Part shown: positions 51,757 to 60,097 of the stretch, piece by piece
Position numbering within the stretch: the stretch's first letter is position 1
Layout: each line of letters starts with the position of its first letter
DNA from: Streptomyces roseofulvus
Lineage (GTDB): Bacteria; Actinomycetota; Actinomycetes; Streptomycetales; Streptomycetaceae
Length of the DNA: 64,000 nt
Reading direction: 5' to 3'
Assembly (NCBI RefSeq): GCF_039534915.1
Contig: NZ_BAAAWE010000001.1
Location: forward strand, 6,758,001 to 6,822,000
Notes under the pieces: generated by a model
Database searches by the model: none
Told to the model about the DNA's origin: nothing
Seen by the model: only the letters and a program-made list of their open reading frames with translations
Made by a program: the position numbers and the translations under genes

Positions 51757-52869
51757 TCAGGCGTCGGACAGGACCGCGTCCGCGATGCGGCGGCCGGCCT
51801 CCGGCGCCGTCTTGACGCCGCCGCCGTTCCAGCCCCGCACCGCCCAGACACGCGGTACGCCGGTCCCCGTGAGCAGCCCGGACGCCGGACCGCCGCCGTC
51901 CGGCTCGCCGTAGGCGTCGGCGGCGCGGATCGTGTCGAGGTACGGCGCCGACGCGAGCCACGGGAAGTGGGCGGTGAGCGCGGCGACGGTCGCCCGCGCG
52001 TGCCCGGGGTCCGGCGGCGCGCCGACCGGCGCGTCCCAGACCAGGTGCGGCATGCCGATCAGCGTCCGGTCGGCGCCGACCGGCTTGGCGTACAGGCCGG
52101 TCCTGAGGTCGACGAAGGTCGCGTGGTCCGGCACGGCCGGGCCGCGCCCGACCACGCTGACCTGGATCGACCGCGAGCGGACCGGAGCGGCGGGCCGGAG
52201 CCCGGGCGCCGGGTCGGCCGCCCACGGCCCGACCGCCGACACGACGGCCCCGGCCAGCACCGTGCCCGCGCCGGTGACCACCGCCGGGCGTCCGCCGCGC
52301 GTCTCCACCGCCCGCACGGGCACCCCGCAGCGGACGACGGCGCCGTCCGCGCGCGCCTGCTCCAGCCAGTCCGCCGTGACCTCCGCCGGGGCGACCCAGC
52401 CGGCCTCGGGCTCGACCAGCGCGATCCCGCCGGCCAGCCCGACGCCCGCCGCGTCCGCGGGACCCGCCACCACGTGCGCCGAGGTGCCGAGGGCCGCGTT
52501 GATCCGCTCCGCGGCCGCCCGCAGGACGGCCTCCCGGGCGGGGTCGGCGACGGTCACCGCGCCGACCGCGCGCAGGGGCGCCCGCCCCGACGCCCAGAGC
52601 GCCGGGTCCCGGTAGGCGGCCAGGCCGGCCAGGGCCAGCGGGGCGATCGCCGGATCGGGGTCGTAGGCGCGGACCATGCCGCCGGAGGAGCCGGTCGCCC
52701 CGGCGGCGCCCGGGCGGGGCGCCTGCTCCAGGACGACGACGGCCGCGCCCCGGCGGGCCAGGTGGTGCGCGACGGCGGCGCCGGTGATCCCGGCGCCCAC
52801 CACCACGACGTCCGCCGCGGCGGGAAGCTCCCCGCCGCCCGCGGGACCGGTCGGGTCGGCGTCGCTCAC
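51757..52869 (-). CDS. DAO-type FAD-dependent oxidoreductase (Spb39-like)
   Basis: 370 aa from GTG 52869, overlapping the upstream stop in GTGA. The dinucleotide fold ADVVVVGAGITGAAVAHHLA near residue 22 is followed by GGMVRAYDPDPAIAPLALAG and C-terminal VWAVRGWNGGGVKTAPEAGR, the glycine/sarcosine-oxidase fold. In the s56-p1 pathway an enzyme of this type oxidises the lysine-hydrazine-glycine intermediate to free a hydrazino acid. By position and fold I propose the same here. It sits between the cupin-MetRS fusion and the N-hydroxylase, 89 bp from the latter. Confidence 0.85.
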   Translation of the reverse strand: MSDADPTGPAGGGELPAAADVVVVGAGITGAAVAHHLARRGAAVVVLEQAPRPGAAGATGSSGGMVRAYDPDPAIAPLALAGLAAYRDPALWASGRAPLRAVGAVTVADPAREAVLRAAAERINAALGTSAHVVAGPADAAGVGLAGGIALVEPEAGWVAPAEVTADWLEQARADGAVVRCGVPVRAVETRGGRPAVVTGAGTVLAGAVVSAVGPWAADPAPGLRPAAPVRSRSIQVSVVGRGPAVPDHATFVDLRTGLYAKPVGADRTLIGMPHLVWDAPVGAPPDPGHARATVAALTAHFPWLASAPYLDTIRAADAYGEPDGGGPASGLLTGTGVPRVWAVRGWNGGGVKTAPEAGRRIADAVLSDA

Positions 52870-54812
52870 GAGCGCCCGCTCGCGGGCGCGGGCGCCGCGC
52901 ACCGGGTGCCGGAGGGCAGGAAGGACCAGTCGGCCTCGCGGACCGGCTCGCCCGGCAGGCCCAGCCACGCCCAGACCCGCTCGGCGAGCCCCGGCGTGAC
53001 CGGCCACGCCAGCGCGGCGAACACCTTGGCCGCCAGGTATTCGAGCGCCAGACTGGTCCGGGCCTCCTCCGCGAGCGACGGCACCTGGCGGGCCACCCGC
53101 TCCGTCGCCCGGAACTCGGCGCACCGCTTCACGAAGGACTCCAGCAGCTCGACGTATCCCCGCGCGCTGAACGCCTCCGGCAGGACCAGACCGTCGAGTT
53201 GACGGGTCACCAGGTTCAGGTACCGGTAGAACTCGCGGTGCGCGTCCGTCCAGGCGCCCGTCCCCGGCACCACGCCGTCGCCCGGGCCGCCCAGCTCCGC
53301 GAAGCCGTCGAGCCACGCGTGCGCCGCGAGGTACAGCGGGTCCTCGGTCAGCCGGCCGGCGCGCTCCTCGGTGATCCGGGTGACCCGGCCCTCCGGGGCG
53401 TCCCGCAGCAGCGCGAGCCGTACCGCGTCCGCCCCCGACGCGTCGAGGGCGTCGTCGGCCCACACGGCGTGACCGCGGCTGGTGGAGAACTTCTCGTCGC
53501 CCAGGTGCAGGAACTGGTTGGTGACGAACGCGGCCGGCAGGTGCTCGCCCAGCCCGGCGGCGAAGGCCAGCACCGGCAGCAGCACCGCGTAGTAGAAGCT
53601 GTTGTCGTAGCCGAGGAAGAGCGCGATCCGGGCCGGTCCGCCCTCCTCGGCCTCGGCCTTCGCCGCGTCCAGGAAGGTGAGGGCGAGGTCCGCCCAGGCG
53701 TCGAGCGCCCGGCCCTCGCCGAGGTCGACGCCCCACCCGGTGGTCCGGGCGAGCCGGTACGGCGGCAGCCCCTCGTCGAGCAGCCGCTCGACCAGGATCC
53801 GCAGGTCGGGGGCGGTGGCCGTGACCCGCAGATACTCCCGCAGCTCGTCCGCGTACGCGTTCAGGTCGAGCCAGAGCGCCCGCTCCGGGCGGGTGACGGC
53901 CGCCGTGCCGCAGATCCGGCACTGGACGCCGGTCAGCTCCCGGGCCTCGTTGGGCCGCCCGCACGCCTCGCAGATCTCCCCGTCGCTGGCGGCCGCGCAG
54001 TGCGCGCACGCCCCGCGGGCGAACGCCTGGTGGAGGGAGAGGTCGCAGCTCGGGCAGTACGCGGTCTCCCGCTCCTCCTCCCGTACCGCGGGCGACGCGG
54101 CGACCCGGTCGAGCAGCGCCCGGATCCGGTCGGCGTGGCCCGGGTCCCCGGCGGGCCGGGTGAGCCGGTCGACGCCGACGCCTGCCGCGCGCAGCGTCGC
54201 CACGATGCCGTCGCCCTCGGCCGTGGCCACGGCCTCCGGGGTCGTCCCGTTCAGCCGGGCGGCGGCGGCCACGTACGACTGGTGGTCGTCGGTGCCGGTG
54301 ACGTACCGCGCGTCGCGGCCGGTGCTGCGCAGCGCGCGCACCAGCAGGTCGGCGCGGACGTACGGGCCGGCGAGGTGGCCCAGGTGGAGGCCGCCGTTGG
54401 GGGTGGGCGGCGGGCAGAACACCAGGGTGCGGTCGGCGAGCCGGTCCCGCGGGGGAGCCTTGTCGAGGACGGCGACGGCGCTCGGGATGTGCTCCCAGTA
54501 CACCGAGACGATGTCGAACGGCTCGTCGTGGTCGTTGCGGATCTCGTGGAAGCCGAACGGCGACAGGTAGCAGACGCTCCCGGGCCCCAGCTCGCGCTCC
54601 TCGTCGCCGAGCACGACGACCGCCCTTCCGGCCAGGACGATGAACATCTCGCCGTCCTGGTGGGCGTGGCGCTTCGAGGCGGTGTGCGCGGGGACGCTGC
54701 CGAAGACGGAGCCGAACGGCAGCCCCTCGATGTCGGTCGCGGACAGCATGGGTTGCAGGTGCATCTCGTACGACCAGCTCATCGCCGACCGGTCGAAGGC
54801 GCGCGTGATCAA
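52866..54812 (-). CDS. Cupin-methionyl-tRNA-synthetase fusion, hydrazine-forming (Spb40-like)
   Basis: 648 aa from TTG 54812 with AGGGGG 5 nt upstream. Residues ~20-110 are a cupin: metal ligands H49, H51, E55 and H89 (KRHAHQDGEMF; SPFGFHEIRND). From ~125 a class I synthetase fold like MetRS: HIGH as HLGH (143-146), eight Cys (253, 256, 269, 272, 281, 284, 298, 301) forming two zinc knuckles, and KMSKS as KFSTS (441-445). This rare architecture is that of Spb40, which joins N6-hydroxylysine and an amino acid through an N-N bond. The MetRS part activates the amino acid; the cupin carries out rearrangement to the hydrazine. It is not a housekeeping MetRS. Confidence 0.92.
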   Translation of the reverse strand: MITRAFDRSAMSWSYEMHLQPMLSATDIEGLPFGSVFGSVPAHTASKRHAHQDGEMFIVLAGRAVVVLGDEERELGPGSVCYLSPFGFHEIRNDHDEPFDIVSVYWEHIPSAVAVLDKAPPRDRLADRTLVFCPPPTPNGGLHLGHLAGPYVRADLLVRALRSTGRDARYVTGTDDHQSYVAAAARLNGTTPEAVATAEGDGIVATLRAAGVGVDRLTRPAGDPGHADRIRALLDRVAASPAVREEERETAYCPSCDLSLHQAFARGACAHCAAASDGEICEACGRPNEARELTGVQCRICGTAAVTRPERALWLDLNAYADELREYLRVTATAPDLRILVERLLDEGLPPYRLARTTGWGVDLGEGRALDAWADLALTFLDAAKAEAEEGGPARIALFLGYDNSFYYAVLLPVLAFAAGLGEHLPAAFVTNQFLHLGDEKFSTSRGHAVWADDALDASGADAVRLALLRDAPEGRVTRITEERAGRLTEDPLYLAAHAWLDGFAELGGPGDGVVPGTGAWTDAHREFYRYLNLVTRQLDGLVLPEAFSARGYVELLESFVKRCAEFRATERVARQVPSLAEEARTSLALEYLAAKVFAALAWPVTPGLAERVWAWLGLPGEPVREADWSFLPSGTRCAAPAPASGRS

Positions 54813-54854
54813 GGGGACCCCCTGGTGGAGTGGGAAGGGACGGGCGGGGCGGCG

Positions 54855-55403
54855 TCAGGAGCCGCGGCGCTCGGCGGCGCCGCGCAGCCGCGCCGGGGCG
54901 CCGTCGGCGTCGAACGGCGCGCGGAAGGAGAACGCGAACGGCGAGGGCCCGTGGTCGTGCAGGTGCTCCAGCCGGGCGCAGGCGTCCGCCCAGGTGGGTA
55001 CGGTGTCGTCGGAGACCCACCAGGCCGCGTACGTGGGCCACTCCGGCTTCAGGAACCACTCGTGCCGCCGGCCGAGCGTGGAGCGGTGCAGCCCGCTGTA
55101 GGCGAAGGCGAGGACGGAGTCCAGGTCGGCCCAGAGGGAGAGGGTGGAGGCCCGGCTGTCGGTGTCGTCGGTGCGGCCGCCGGTGTAGAACCGGGGCACC
55201 TCGAACTTGCCCCACGCGCCCCAGTCCCGCTGGAAGTTGGTGAGGTGGCTCTGGCCGGGGTCCTCCTTGGCCCGGGCGATGAAGCCGGGGCTGCGCTCCG
55301 CCTCCTCGAAGGTCGGCGGCGTCAGGTCGTCGAACTCCTGGACCTCGGGGTTCCCGTACGGCTTCTTCAGGATCGCGAACGTGGTGAACGCGACACGCGG
55401 CAT
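54855..55403 (-). CDS. DUF3291 family protein
   Basis: 182 aa. ATG 55403 follows GGAAGGA. VAFTTFAILKKPYGNPEVQE, DLDSVLAFAYSGLHRSTLGR and WFLKPEWPTYAAWWVSDDTV match DUF3291, a dimeric alpha/beta-barrel group related to antibiotic-biosynthesis monooxygenases. Biochemical role unknown. 42 nt upstream of the cupin-MetRS gene and in the same direction, so it probably tailors or protects an intermediate. Confidence 0.8.
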   Translation of the reverse strand: MPRVAFTTFAILKKPYGNPEVQEFDDLTPPTFEEAERSPGFIARAKEDPGQSHLTNFQRDWGAWGKFEVPRFYTGGRTDDTDSRASTLSLWADLDSVLAFAYSGLHRSTLGRRHEWFLKPEWPTYAAWWVSDDTVPTWADACARLEHLHDHGPSPFAFSFRAPFDADGAPARLRGAAERRGS

Positions 55404-55498
55404 CGGTCGGTGTCCTTCCCTGGGGAATTCCGGTGCTGGAATTCCGCTGCTGGATGTCCGGGGGTGGGGGGTGAGGGACGGGGGCCGTCGAGGGGGCG

Positions 55499-56761
55499 CT
55501 AGCGACGTGCGGCTCCCGCGCCGCGGGCCATCAGGCCGCGCATGAAGGCGCGCTGGAACTCGGCCGGCATGATCATGCGCCCGGTCAGGGCCAGGTACTT
55601 CGCGGCGAGCTCCTGGTCCGCGCAGATGGTCTCGAACATCCGCTTGCGGGTGGCCTCGTCCTTGCCGACGAGGGAGTCCCCGCAGATCCCCTCGGCGTGC
55701 GGCAGCAGGGTCTTCTCGAACTCCCGCCGGTAGGCGTCGAGTCCGTCGCGGACCCCGTCCGCGTCCAGGTTCCGGCCGGCGAACGAACGGGCCAGCAACT
55801 GGGCGGTGAGGAGGGCGAATCCGCAGCCGACGCCGCTCATCGCGTCCAGCGACAGGGCCGCGTCGCCCACGAACGGCACGGAGCCGGCCACCGGCCGCCG
55901 GAGGAGACTCGGATAGTCGCTGTAGCCGAGCAGCGGGCCCTCCGGGACCGCGTCGGCCACCGACGGCGCCTCCGCCAGCCCGTCGAAGTACTTCAGGAAC
56001 TCCTGCATCCGGCCCTCGGGGCCGCGCCGCCACCCCTCGACCCGCGCCTTGTCCGCGAAGAGCACCAGCTCGGTCCGGCCGTCGACGAGCGGATAGCTGC
56101 AGGCCAGGTCCTGCTCGTTCATCACGAAGACCGAGCGGTTGTCCGGCGGTGCCTCGATCCCCCTGAAGTAGCCGAAGAGCGCGGCGCGTTCGTTGGGCCG
56201 GCTCTCGGCCTCGTTGCCGAGCAGCCCGGCCAGCCGCGAGCGCCGCCCGTCCGCCGCCACCACGAGGCGTGCCCGGTACCGCCGTTCACCGGCCTCGCCC
56301 CGCGTGTGCACCACGGACCAGCCGTCGGCGCCCTCCTCGACGCCCTCCACCCCGGTGGCCTCCGCGAACCGGACGCCGTGCCGTCGCGCCGACTCACGGA
56401 TCGCCGGGTCGAGGACCCGCCGCTCCAGGTTGAGCGCGTACGACTCCGGCCGCTCGGGGTCGTATCCGGTGCCCGGCGTCTCGACCACGCCCCCGGGCGT
56501 CACGAACACCGCCTTGGTCGCCACCGACCAGGACGGCTCGCGCAGGTGGGCGAGCCCGAGGGCGTTGAGCAGCGGCACCGTGTGCGGCTGCACGAAGTGG
56601 GTGCAGAGCTGCTTGTGGTACTCCTCGGGCGTCGCCCGCTTCTCGAAGACCGCCACCCGGTACCCCATCGTGGCGAAGTGGACGGCGGTGGCGCAGCCGG
56701 CGAGGCTGCCGCCCACCACGGCCACGTCCAGCGGCCTGTCGTCGTGCTCCTCGGTGCTCAC
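55499..56761 (-). CDS. FAD-dependent monooxygenase (PHBH/geranylgeranyl-reductase fold)
   Basis: 420 aa from GTG 56761 with GGGGAG upstream. LDVAVVGGSLAGCATAVHFA is the FAD fold (GGSxAG), RLVVAADGRRSRLAGLLG carries the DG motif, and GSVPFVGDAALSLDAMSGVG is the GD motif with a halogenase/reductase-like SGVGCGFALL stretch. Lacks the WxWxIP halogenase motif. Probably oxidises an ACP-bound or free intermediate, for example toward an azo/diazo or hydroxylated group. That role is inference. Confidence 0.85.
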   Translation of the reverse strand: MSTEEHDDRPLDVAVVGGSLAGCATAVHFATMGYRVAVFEKRATPEEYHKQLCTHFVQPHTVPLLNALGLAHLREPSWSVATKAVFVTPGGVVETPGTGYDPERPESYALNLERRVLDPAIRESARRHGVRFAEATGVEGVEEGADGWSVVHTRGEAGERRYRARLVVAADGRRSRLAGLLGNEAESRPNERAALFGYFRGIEAPPDNRSVFVMNEQDLACSYPLVDGRTELVLFADKARVEGWRRGPEGRMQEFLKYFDGLAEAPSVADAVPEGPLLGYSDYPSLLRRPVAGSVPFVGDAALSLDAMSGVGCGFALLTAQLLARSFAGRNLDADGVRDGLDAYRREFEKTLLPHAEGICGDSLVGKDEATRKRMFETICADQELAAKYLALTGRMIMPAEFQRAFMRGLMARGAGAARR

Positions 56762-56853
56762 AGGACGGCTCCCCGGTTCTGGAAGGGACGGACGGTCGGT
56801 GGGACGGTGGTGCGGTCGGACGGGCGTGCCGGTCGGCTCCGGGCCGCCGGCGG

Positions 56854-57558
56854 TCAGCACCCGCAGCCGGCGTGGTGGCTGTGCTCCGGGGCGGCGTGGC
56901 CCTCCGTCGGGTGGCCGTCCCGCTTCCACCAGTCGAGGCCGCCGATCAGCTCCTTCACCCGGAAGCCCGCCGTCGCCAGCTTGATCGCCGTCTTGGTGGA
57001 GGCGTTGCACCCGATCCCGTCGCAGTACGTCACGTACAGCGGCGCCCGGGAGAGCCCGGCCAGCGAGTCCTGGGAGATCGAGCGGTGCGGGATGCTGACC
57101 GCGCCGGGGATGTGCTCCGCCGCGTACGACTCGCTGCTGCGCCCGTCGACGACGACGAGGTCCTGGCCGGCCGCGAGGGCGTCGCGGAGGTCGGCCGAGT
57201 CGATCTCGTAGGCGAGCTTGGCCTGGTAGTAGGCGAGCTGGTCGTTCTGCTCCCGGGGCTCGGCGGCGGCGGTCTCGGCGGCGGGCCGCTCCTCCGGCCC
57301 GCCCAGGAACCGGCCGGCGATGGCGTACAGGTCGCCGAGGGTGCTGGGCGTGACGAGGGAGTCCGCGTGCTCGCCGAGGTCGACGCCGGCGTCCTCCAGG
57401 AGGGTGACGAGGACGCTGATGGTGAGCAGGGAGTCCAGGCCCAGGGTGTTGAGCGGGGTGGCGTCGGGGAGCGGGGCGAGGTCCACCGGCTTCCCGAGCG
57501 CCGTCTCCAGGTAGGCGGCGACCTTCTCCTTGACCGGGTCGTTCACCGCTGTGGTCAT
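56854..57558 (-). CDS. Acyl carrier protein-rhodanese fusion with His/Cys tail
   Basis: 234 aa from ATG 57558, overlapping the next stop in ATGA. Residues 1-85 are an ACP: LNTLGLDSLLTISVLVTLLE holds the phosphopantetheine Ser (GLDSL). After a ~35-residue linker comes a rhodanese domain (about 110-210): LVVVDGRSSESYAAEHIPGA, then YVTYCDGIGCNASTKTAIKL with two Cys at the active-site loop and ELIGGLDWWKRDG. The last residues are HSHHAGCGC, a likely metal or persulfide site. The ACP would carry the hydrazino acid. Why a sulfur-transfer domain is attached is unknown. Confidence 0.88.
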   Translation of the reverse strand: MTTAVNDPVKEKVAAYLETALGKPVDLAPLPDATPLNTLGLDSLLTISVLVTLLEDAGVDLGEHADSLVTPSTLGDLYAIAGRFLGGPEERPAAETAAAEPREQNDQLAYYQAKLAYEIDSADLRDALAAGQDLVVVDGRSSESYAAEHIPGAVSIPHRSISQDSLAGLSRAPLYVTYCDGIGCNASTKTAIKLATAGFRVKELIGGLDWWKRDGHPTEGHAAPEHSHHAGCGC

Positions 57559-59150
57559 ATCTCCTCCTTGTCGGCGTCGTCGAAGGGTTCGACGGCGCCA
57601 TCGGCCGACATGTCGAGGTACGGGGAGGACGGCGGCGCGTCCGCCGCCGTGAGCCGCTGGACCAGCAGCGGCGCGTCGGGCTCGTGACCCGGTACGGTCC
57701 GGACGAGCACCGCCGGGCGCAGGGGCTCGGGCAGGAGGCCCCGCAGGTGCTCGGTGACGTCGTGGAGCGTCCCCGCGTCCTTCGCCGTGACGGCGAGGGC
57801 GACGACGTTCCGCCGGCCCCGCGGGACGACGGCGGCGGTGGCCCGCTCGACGCCGGGACAGCCGAGGGCGGCCCGCTCGATCTCGTACAGGTGGGTGCGG
57901 CGCCCCGCGAGCCAGGTGATCCGGTCGTCGGCGTGGCGGCGCAGCACGAGCGCGCCGCCCTCGTCGTGGGCGCAGACGTCCCCGGTGCGGAACCAGCGGG
58001 TCCCGTCGGCCTCGACGACCAGCCGGGCGGTCTCCTCGGGCTGGTCGAAGTAGCCGCGCATGACCTGGGGGCCGCCGATCCAGAGCTCGCCCTCCGCGCC
58101 CGCTCCGCGGACCTCGGCCCCGTCCCGCACGAGCTTGGCGAGGGTGCCCCGCAGGGGCCGGCCGACCGGACAGGGAGCGCCGCTCTCGACGTCCCCGGTG
58201 CCGACGGTGTGGGTGAGGGCGAAGATCGTCGCCTCCGGCGGGCCGAAGGCGTGCACCAGCCGGATCCCGGGGAGCCCCGTGGTCCAGGAGCGCAGCACGT
58301 GCGGCGGGCAGACCTGAGCGCCCGTCATCACCACGTCCAGAGAAGGCAGTTTGTCGCGGGTGAGATGCCGCCCGTCCTCGGTGATCAGAGCGAGCAGCAT
58401 GGTGACGGCGATCAGGTGGGTGATGCGCTGCCGTGCCAGCGTGGAGCGGAGGACGGCGCCGGCCGGGAGGCCGCGGAACTGGTGGACGAAGGCCCCGACG
58501 GAGAGGGGCAGCAGGGTGTCCAGCAGCGACACGTCGAAGTGGAACGGGGAGAGGGACAGCACCCGGGAGTCGGGTGTGAGGCCCAGCACCTCGTTGTGGC
58601 CGGCGAAGTGGGCGACCAGGCCGGCGGCGGTGATCTCGGCGCCCTGCGGCTCGCCGGTGGCGCCGGAGGCGAAGACGATGTACGCGAGGTCGTCCGGCCC
58701 GTGGGCCACGGTGGTGTGCGCGACGGGGGGCCCGTGGAGGACGCCGACCAGGCCCTCCCCGTCGAGCATCGGGACGCCGGGGAGCACCGGGGGCCGCCCG
58801 GGCGGGGTGACCACGGCGGCGGGCCGGAGCCGGTCGAGCAGCGCGTGGAGGCGGGGTCCTGGTTCCGCCGCGTCGACGGGGACGTGGACGGCGCCGCGCT
58901 TCCAGATGCCCAGGATGATCATGGGCATGACAGGCCGGGTCTCGGTGAGGACCACGACCCGGTCACCCGGGCCCACCCCCTGCCCTTCCAGCCAGGCCGC
59001 GATCCTCAGGGCGCCGTCCTCGAGCTCGGCGAAGGTGTGCCGCACGCCGCCGTCGTCGATCGCCACGCGGTCCGGCCAGCGGCGGGCCGGTCCCGCCAGC
59101 AGATCACCGAGGGCGGGCGGCGGACCCGCGGCGCCGTTGACTCCGGTCAC
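57555..59150 (-). CDS. Adenylate-forming enzyme homologue, probably inactive
   Basis: 531 aa from GTG 59150, overlapping the hydrolase stop in GTGA. Clearly paralogous to the ligase at 60090 (shared SRVLSLSPFHFDVSLLDTLL region). Key motifs are altered: A3 reads ASGATGEPQG (Lys lost), A5 reads FGPPEATI (Thr to Pro), and A10 reads PGHEPDAPLL, lacking the catalytic Lys. A7/A8 (RTGDVCAHDEGG; ITWLAGRRTHLYEIE) are intact. It may have lost adenylation and act as a binding partner or ACP-docking protein. Confidence 0.85.
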   Translation of the reverse strand: MTGVNGAAGPPPALGDLLAGPARRWPDRVAIDDGGVRHTFAELEDGALRIAAWLEGQGVGPGDRVVVLTETRPVMPMIILGIWKRGAVHVPVDAAEPGPRLHALLDRLRPAAVVTPPGRPPVLPGVPMLDGEGLVGVLHGPPVAHTTVAHGPDDLAYIVFASGATGEPQGAEITAAGLVAHFAGHNEVLGLTPDSRVLSLSPFHFDVSLLDTLLPLSVGAFVHQFRGLPAGAVLRSTLARQRITHLIAVTMLLALITEDGRHLTRDKLPSLDVVMTGAQVCPPHVLRSWTTGLPGIRLVHAFGPPEATIFALTHTVGTGDVESGAPCPVGRPLRGTLAKLVRDGAEVRGAGAEGELWIGGPQVMRGYFDQPEETARLVVEADGTRWFRTGDVCAHDEGGALVLRRHADDRITWLAGRRTHLYEIERAALGCPGVERATAAVVPRGRRNVVALAVTAKDAGTLHDVTEHLRGLLPEPLRPAVLVRTVPGHEPDAPLLVQRLTAADAPPSSPYLDMSADGAVEPFDDADKEEI

Positions 59151-60097
59151 GAGCGACCCCGTTCGTCGAGAGGAGGGAGCGGAAAGGCGGTCCGGGCGAT
59201 CTCGGCGACCGCGCTTCCCGCCGAGGCCAGCCGGCCGGCGTACAGGCAGAAGTCGTGCGGGAGATCGGGGAAGTGCAGGTGCCGCAGACCGGGCGAGCGG
59301 GCGGCGGTCAGCTCCGCCCAGGCGATCCCCTCGTCCCGGAGGACGTCGCAGCCGGCGGTCACGATCGAGGTGCCCGGCAGCCGTGCCAGATCGCTCTCCG
59401 ACAGTCGCATCGGATCGAAGTCCCGGGCGGAGAAGAAGGGTTCGAGGAACGAGAGGAAGGTCCGCATGGCGTCCCGGTCGAGGAAGTGGCCCTCGCCGAA
59501 GGCCCGGTAGGACGCCCGCTCGGTCCGCAGGTCGAGGACCGGGTAGAGGAGGACGATCCGCGCGAACGCCCCGGGTGACACCCGCAGGCTCAGATAGAGC
59601 GCGAGCAGTCCGCCGACGCTGTCGCCGGCCAGCACCACCGGCCGGCCCGTCGACTCCCCGCACCGGGCGGCGATGTGGTCCGCCAGGCGCTCCACCGCCA
59701 CCTCGACGGTGTGCTCCGGCGCCTTGGGGTAGTCGAACGCCTCCACGGGCGCCCGCAGGGTGCCCGCCAGCGTGCGTAAGAAGGGCTGGAAGACGTCGGT
59801 CGAGTAGTAGACCATCCCGCCGCCGTGGATGTAGACGACCCAGGGGCTGTCCGGGTCCTCCCGCGGGGGCCGGACGGTGACCGAGTGCGGCCCCCGCTCG
59901 ATCGCGGCGCCGTCCGCCGGGTCGACGGCGCCGCCGAAGCGGGCGATCCAGCGCTCGGCGTTGGCCCGGTCCTGCGTGAGCGAACCGGTCGACGCCCGTA
60001 CCGCCATGATCCGGCGGGCGGCGGCCAGCCGCCCGAACTCGGGGTGCAGCGCCGACTCCGTGCCGGCCGTGGCCACCCCCGTCTCCGTCTCAGGCAT
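59147..60097 (-). CDS. Alpha/beta hydrolase (HSL/GDXG type)
   Basis: 316 aa from ATG 60097 (GTG 60103 is 6 nt earlier). PWVVYIHGGGMVYYSTDVFQ supplies the HGGG oxyanion motif, VVLAGDSVGGLLALYLSLRV the nucleophile Ser (GDSVGG), VTAGCDVLRDEGIAWAELT the Asp and FPDLPHDFCLY the His: a complete hormone-sensitive-lipase triad. Lies between the two ligase genes. Probably releases or proof-reads the ACP-bound intermediate, or removes an acyl mask. Confidence 0.88.
   Translation of the reverse strand: MPETETGVATAGTESALHPEFGRLAAARRIMAVRASTGSLTQDRANAERWIARFGGAVDPADGAAIERGPHSVTVRPPREDPDSPWVVYIHGGGMVYYSTDVFQPFLRTLAGTLRAPVEAFDYPKAPEHTVEVAVERLADHIAARCGESTGRPVVLAGDSVGGLLALYLSLRVSPGAFARIVLLYPVLDLRTERASYRAFGEGHFLDRDAMRTFLSFLEPFFSARDFDPMRLSESDLARLPGTSIVTAGCDVLRDEGIAWAELTAARSPGLRHLHFPDLPHDFCLYAGRLASAGSAVAEIARTAFPLPPLDERGRS

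Noticed and set aside
52866..54812. Housekeeping methionyl-tRNA synthetase
   Set aside because: It has an N-terminal cupin, lies inside a biosynthetic operon and lacks an obvious anticodon-binding extension of normal length.
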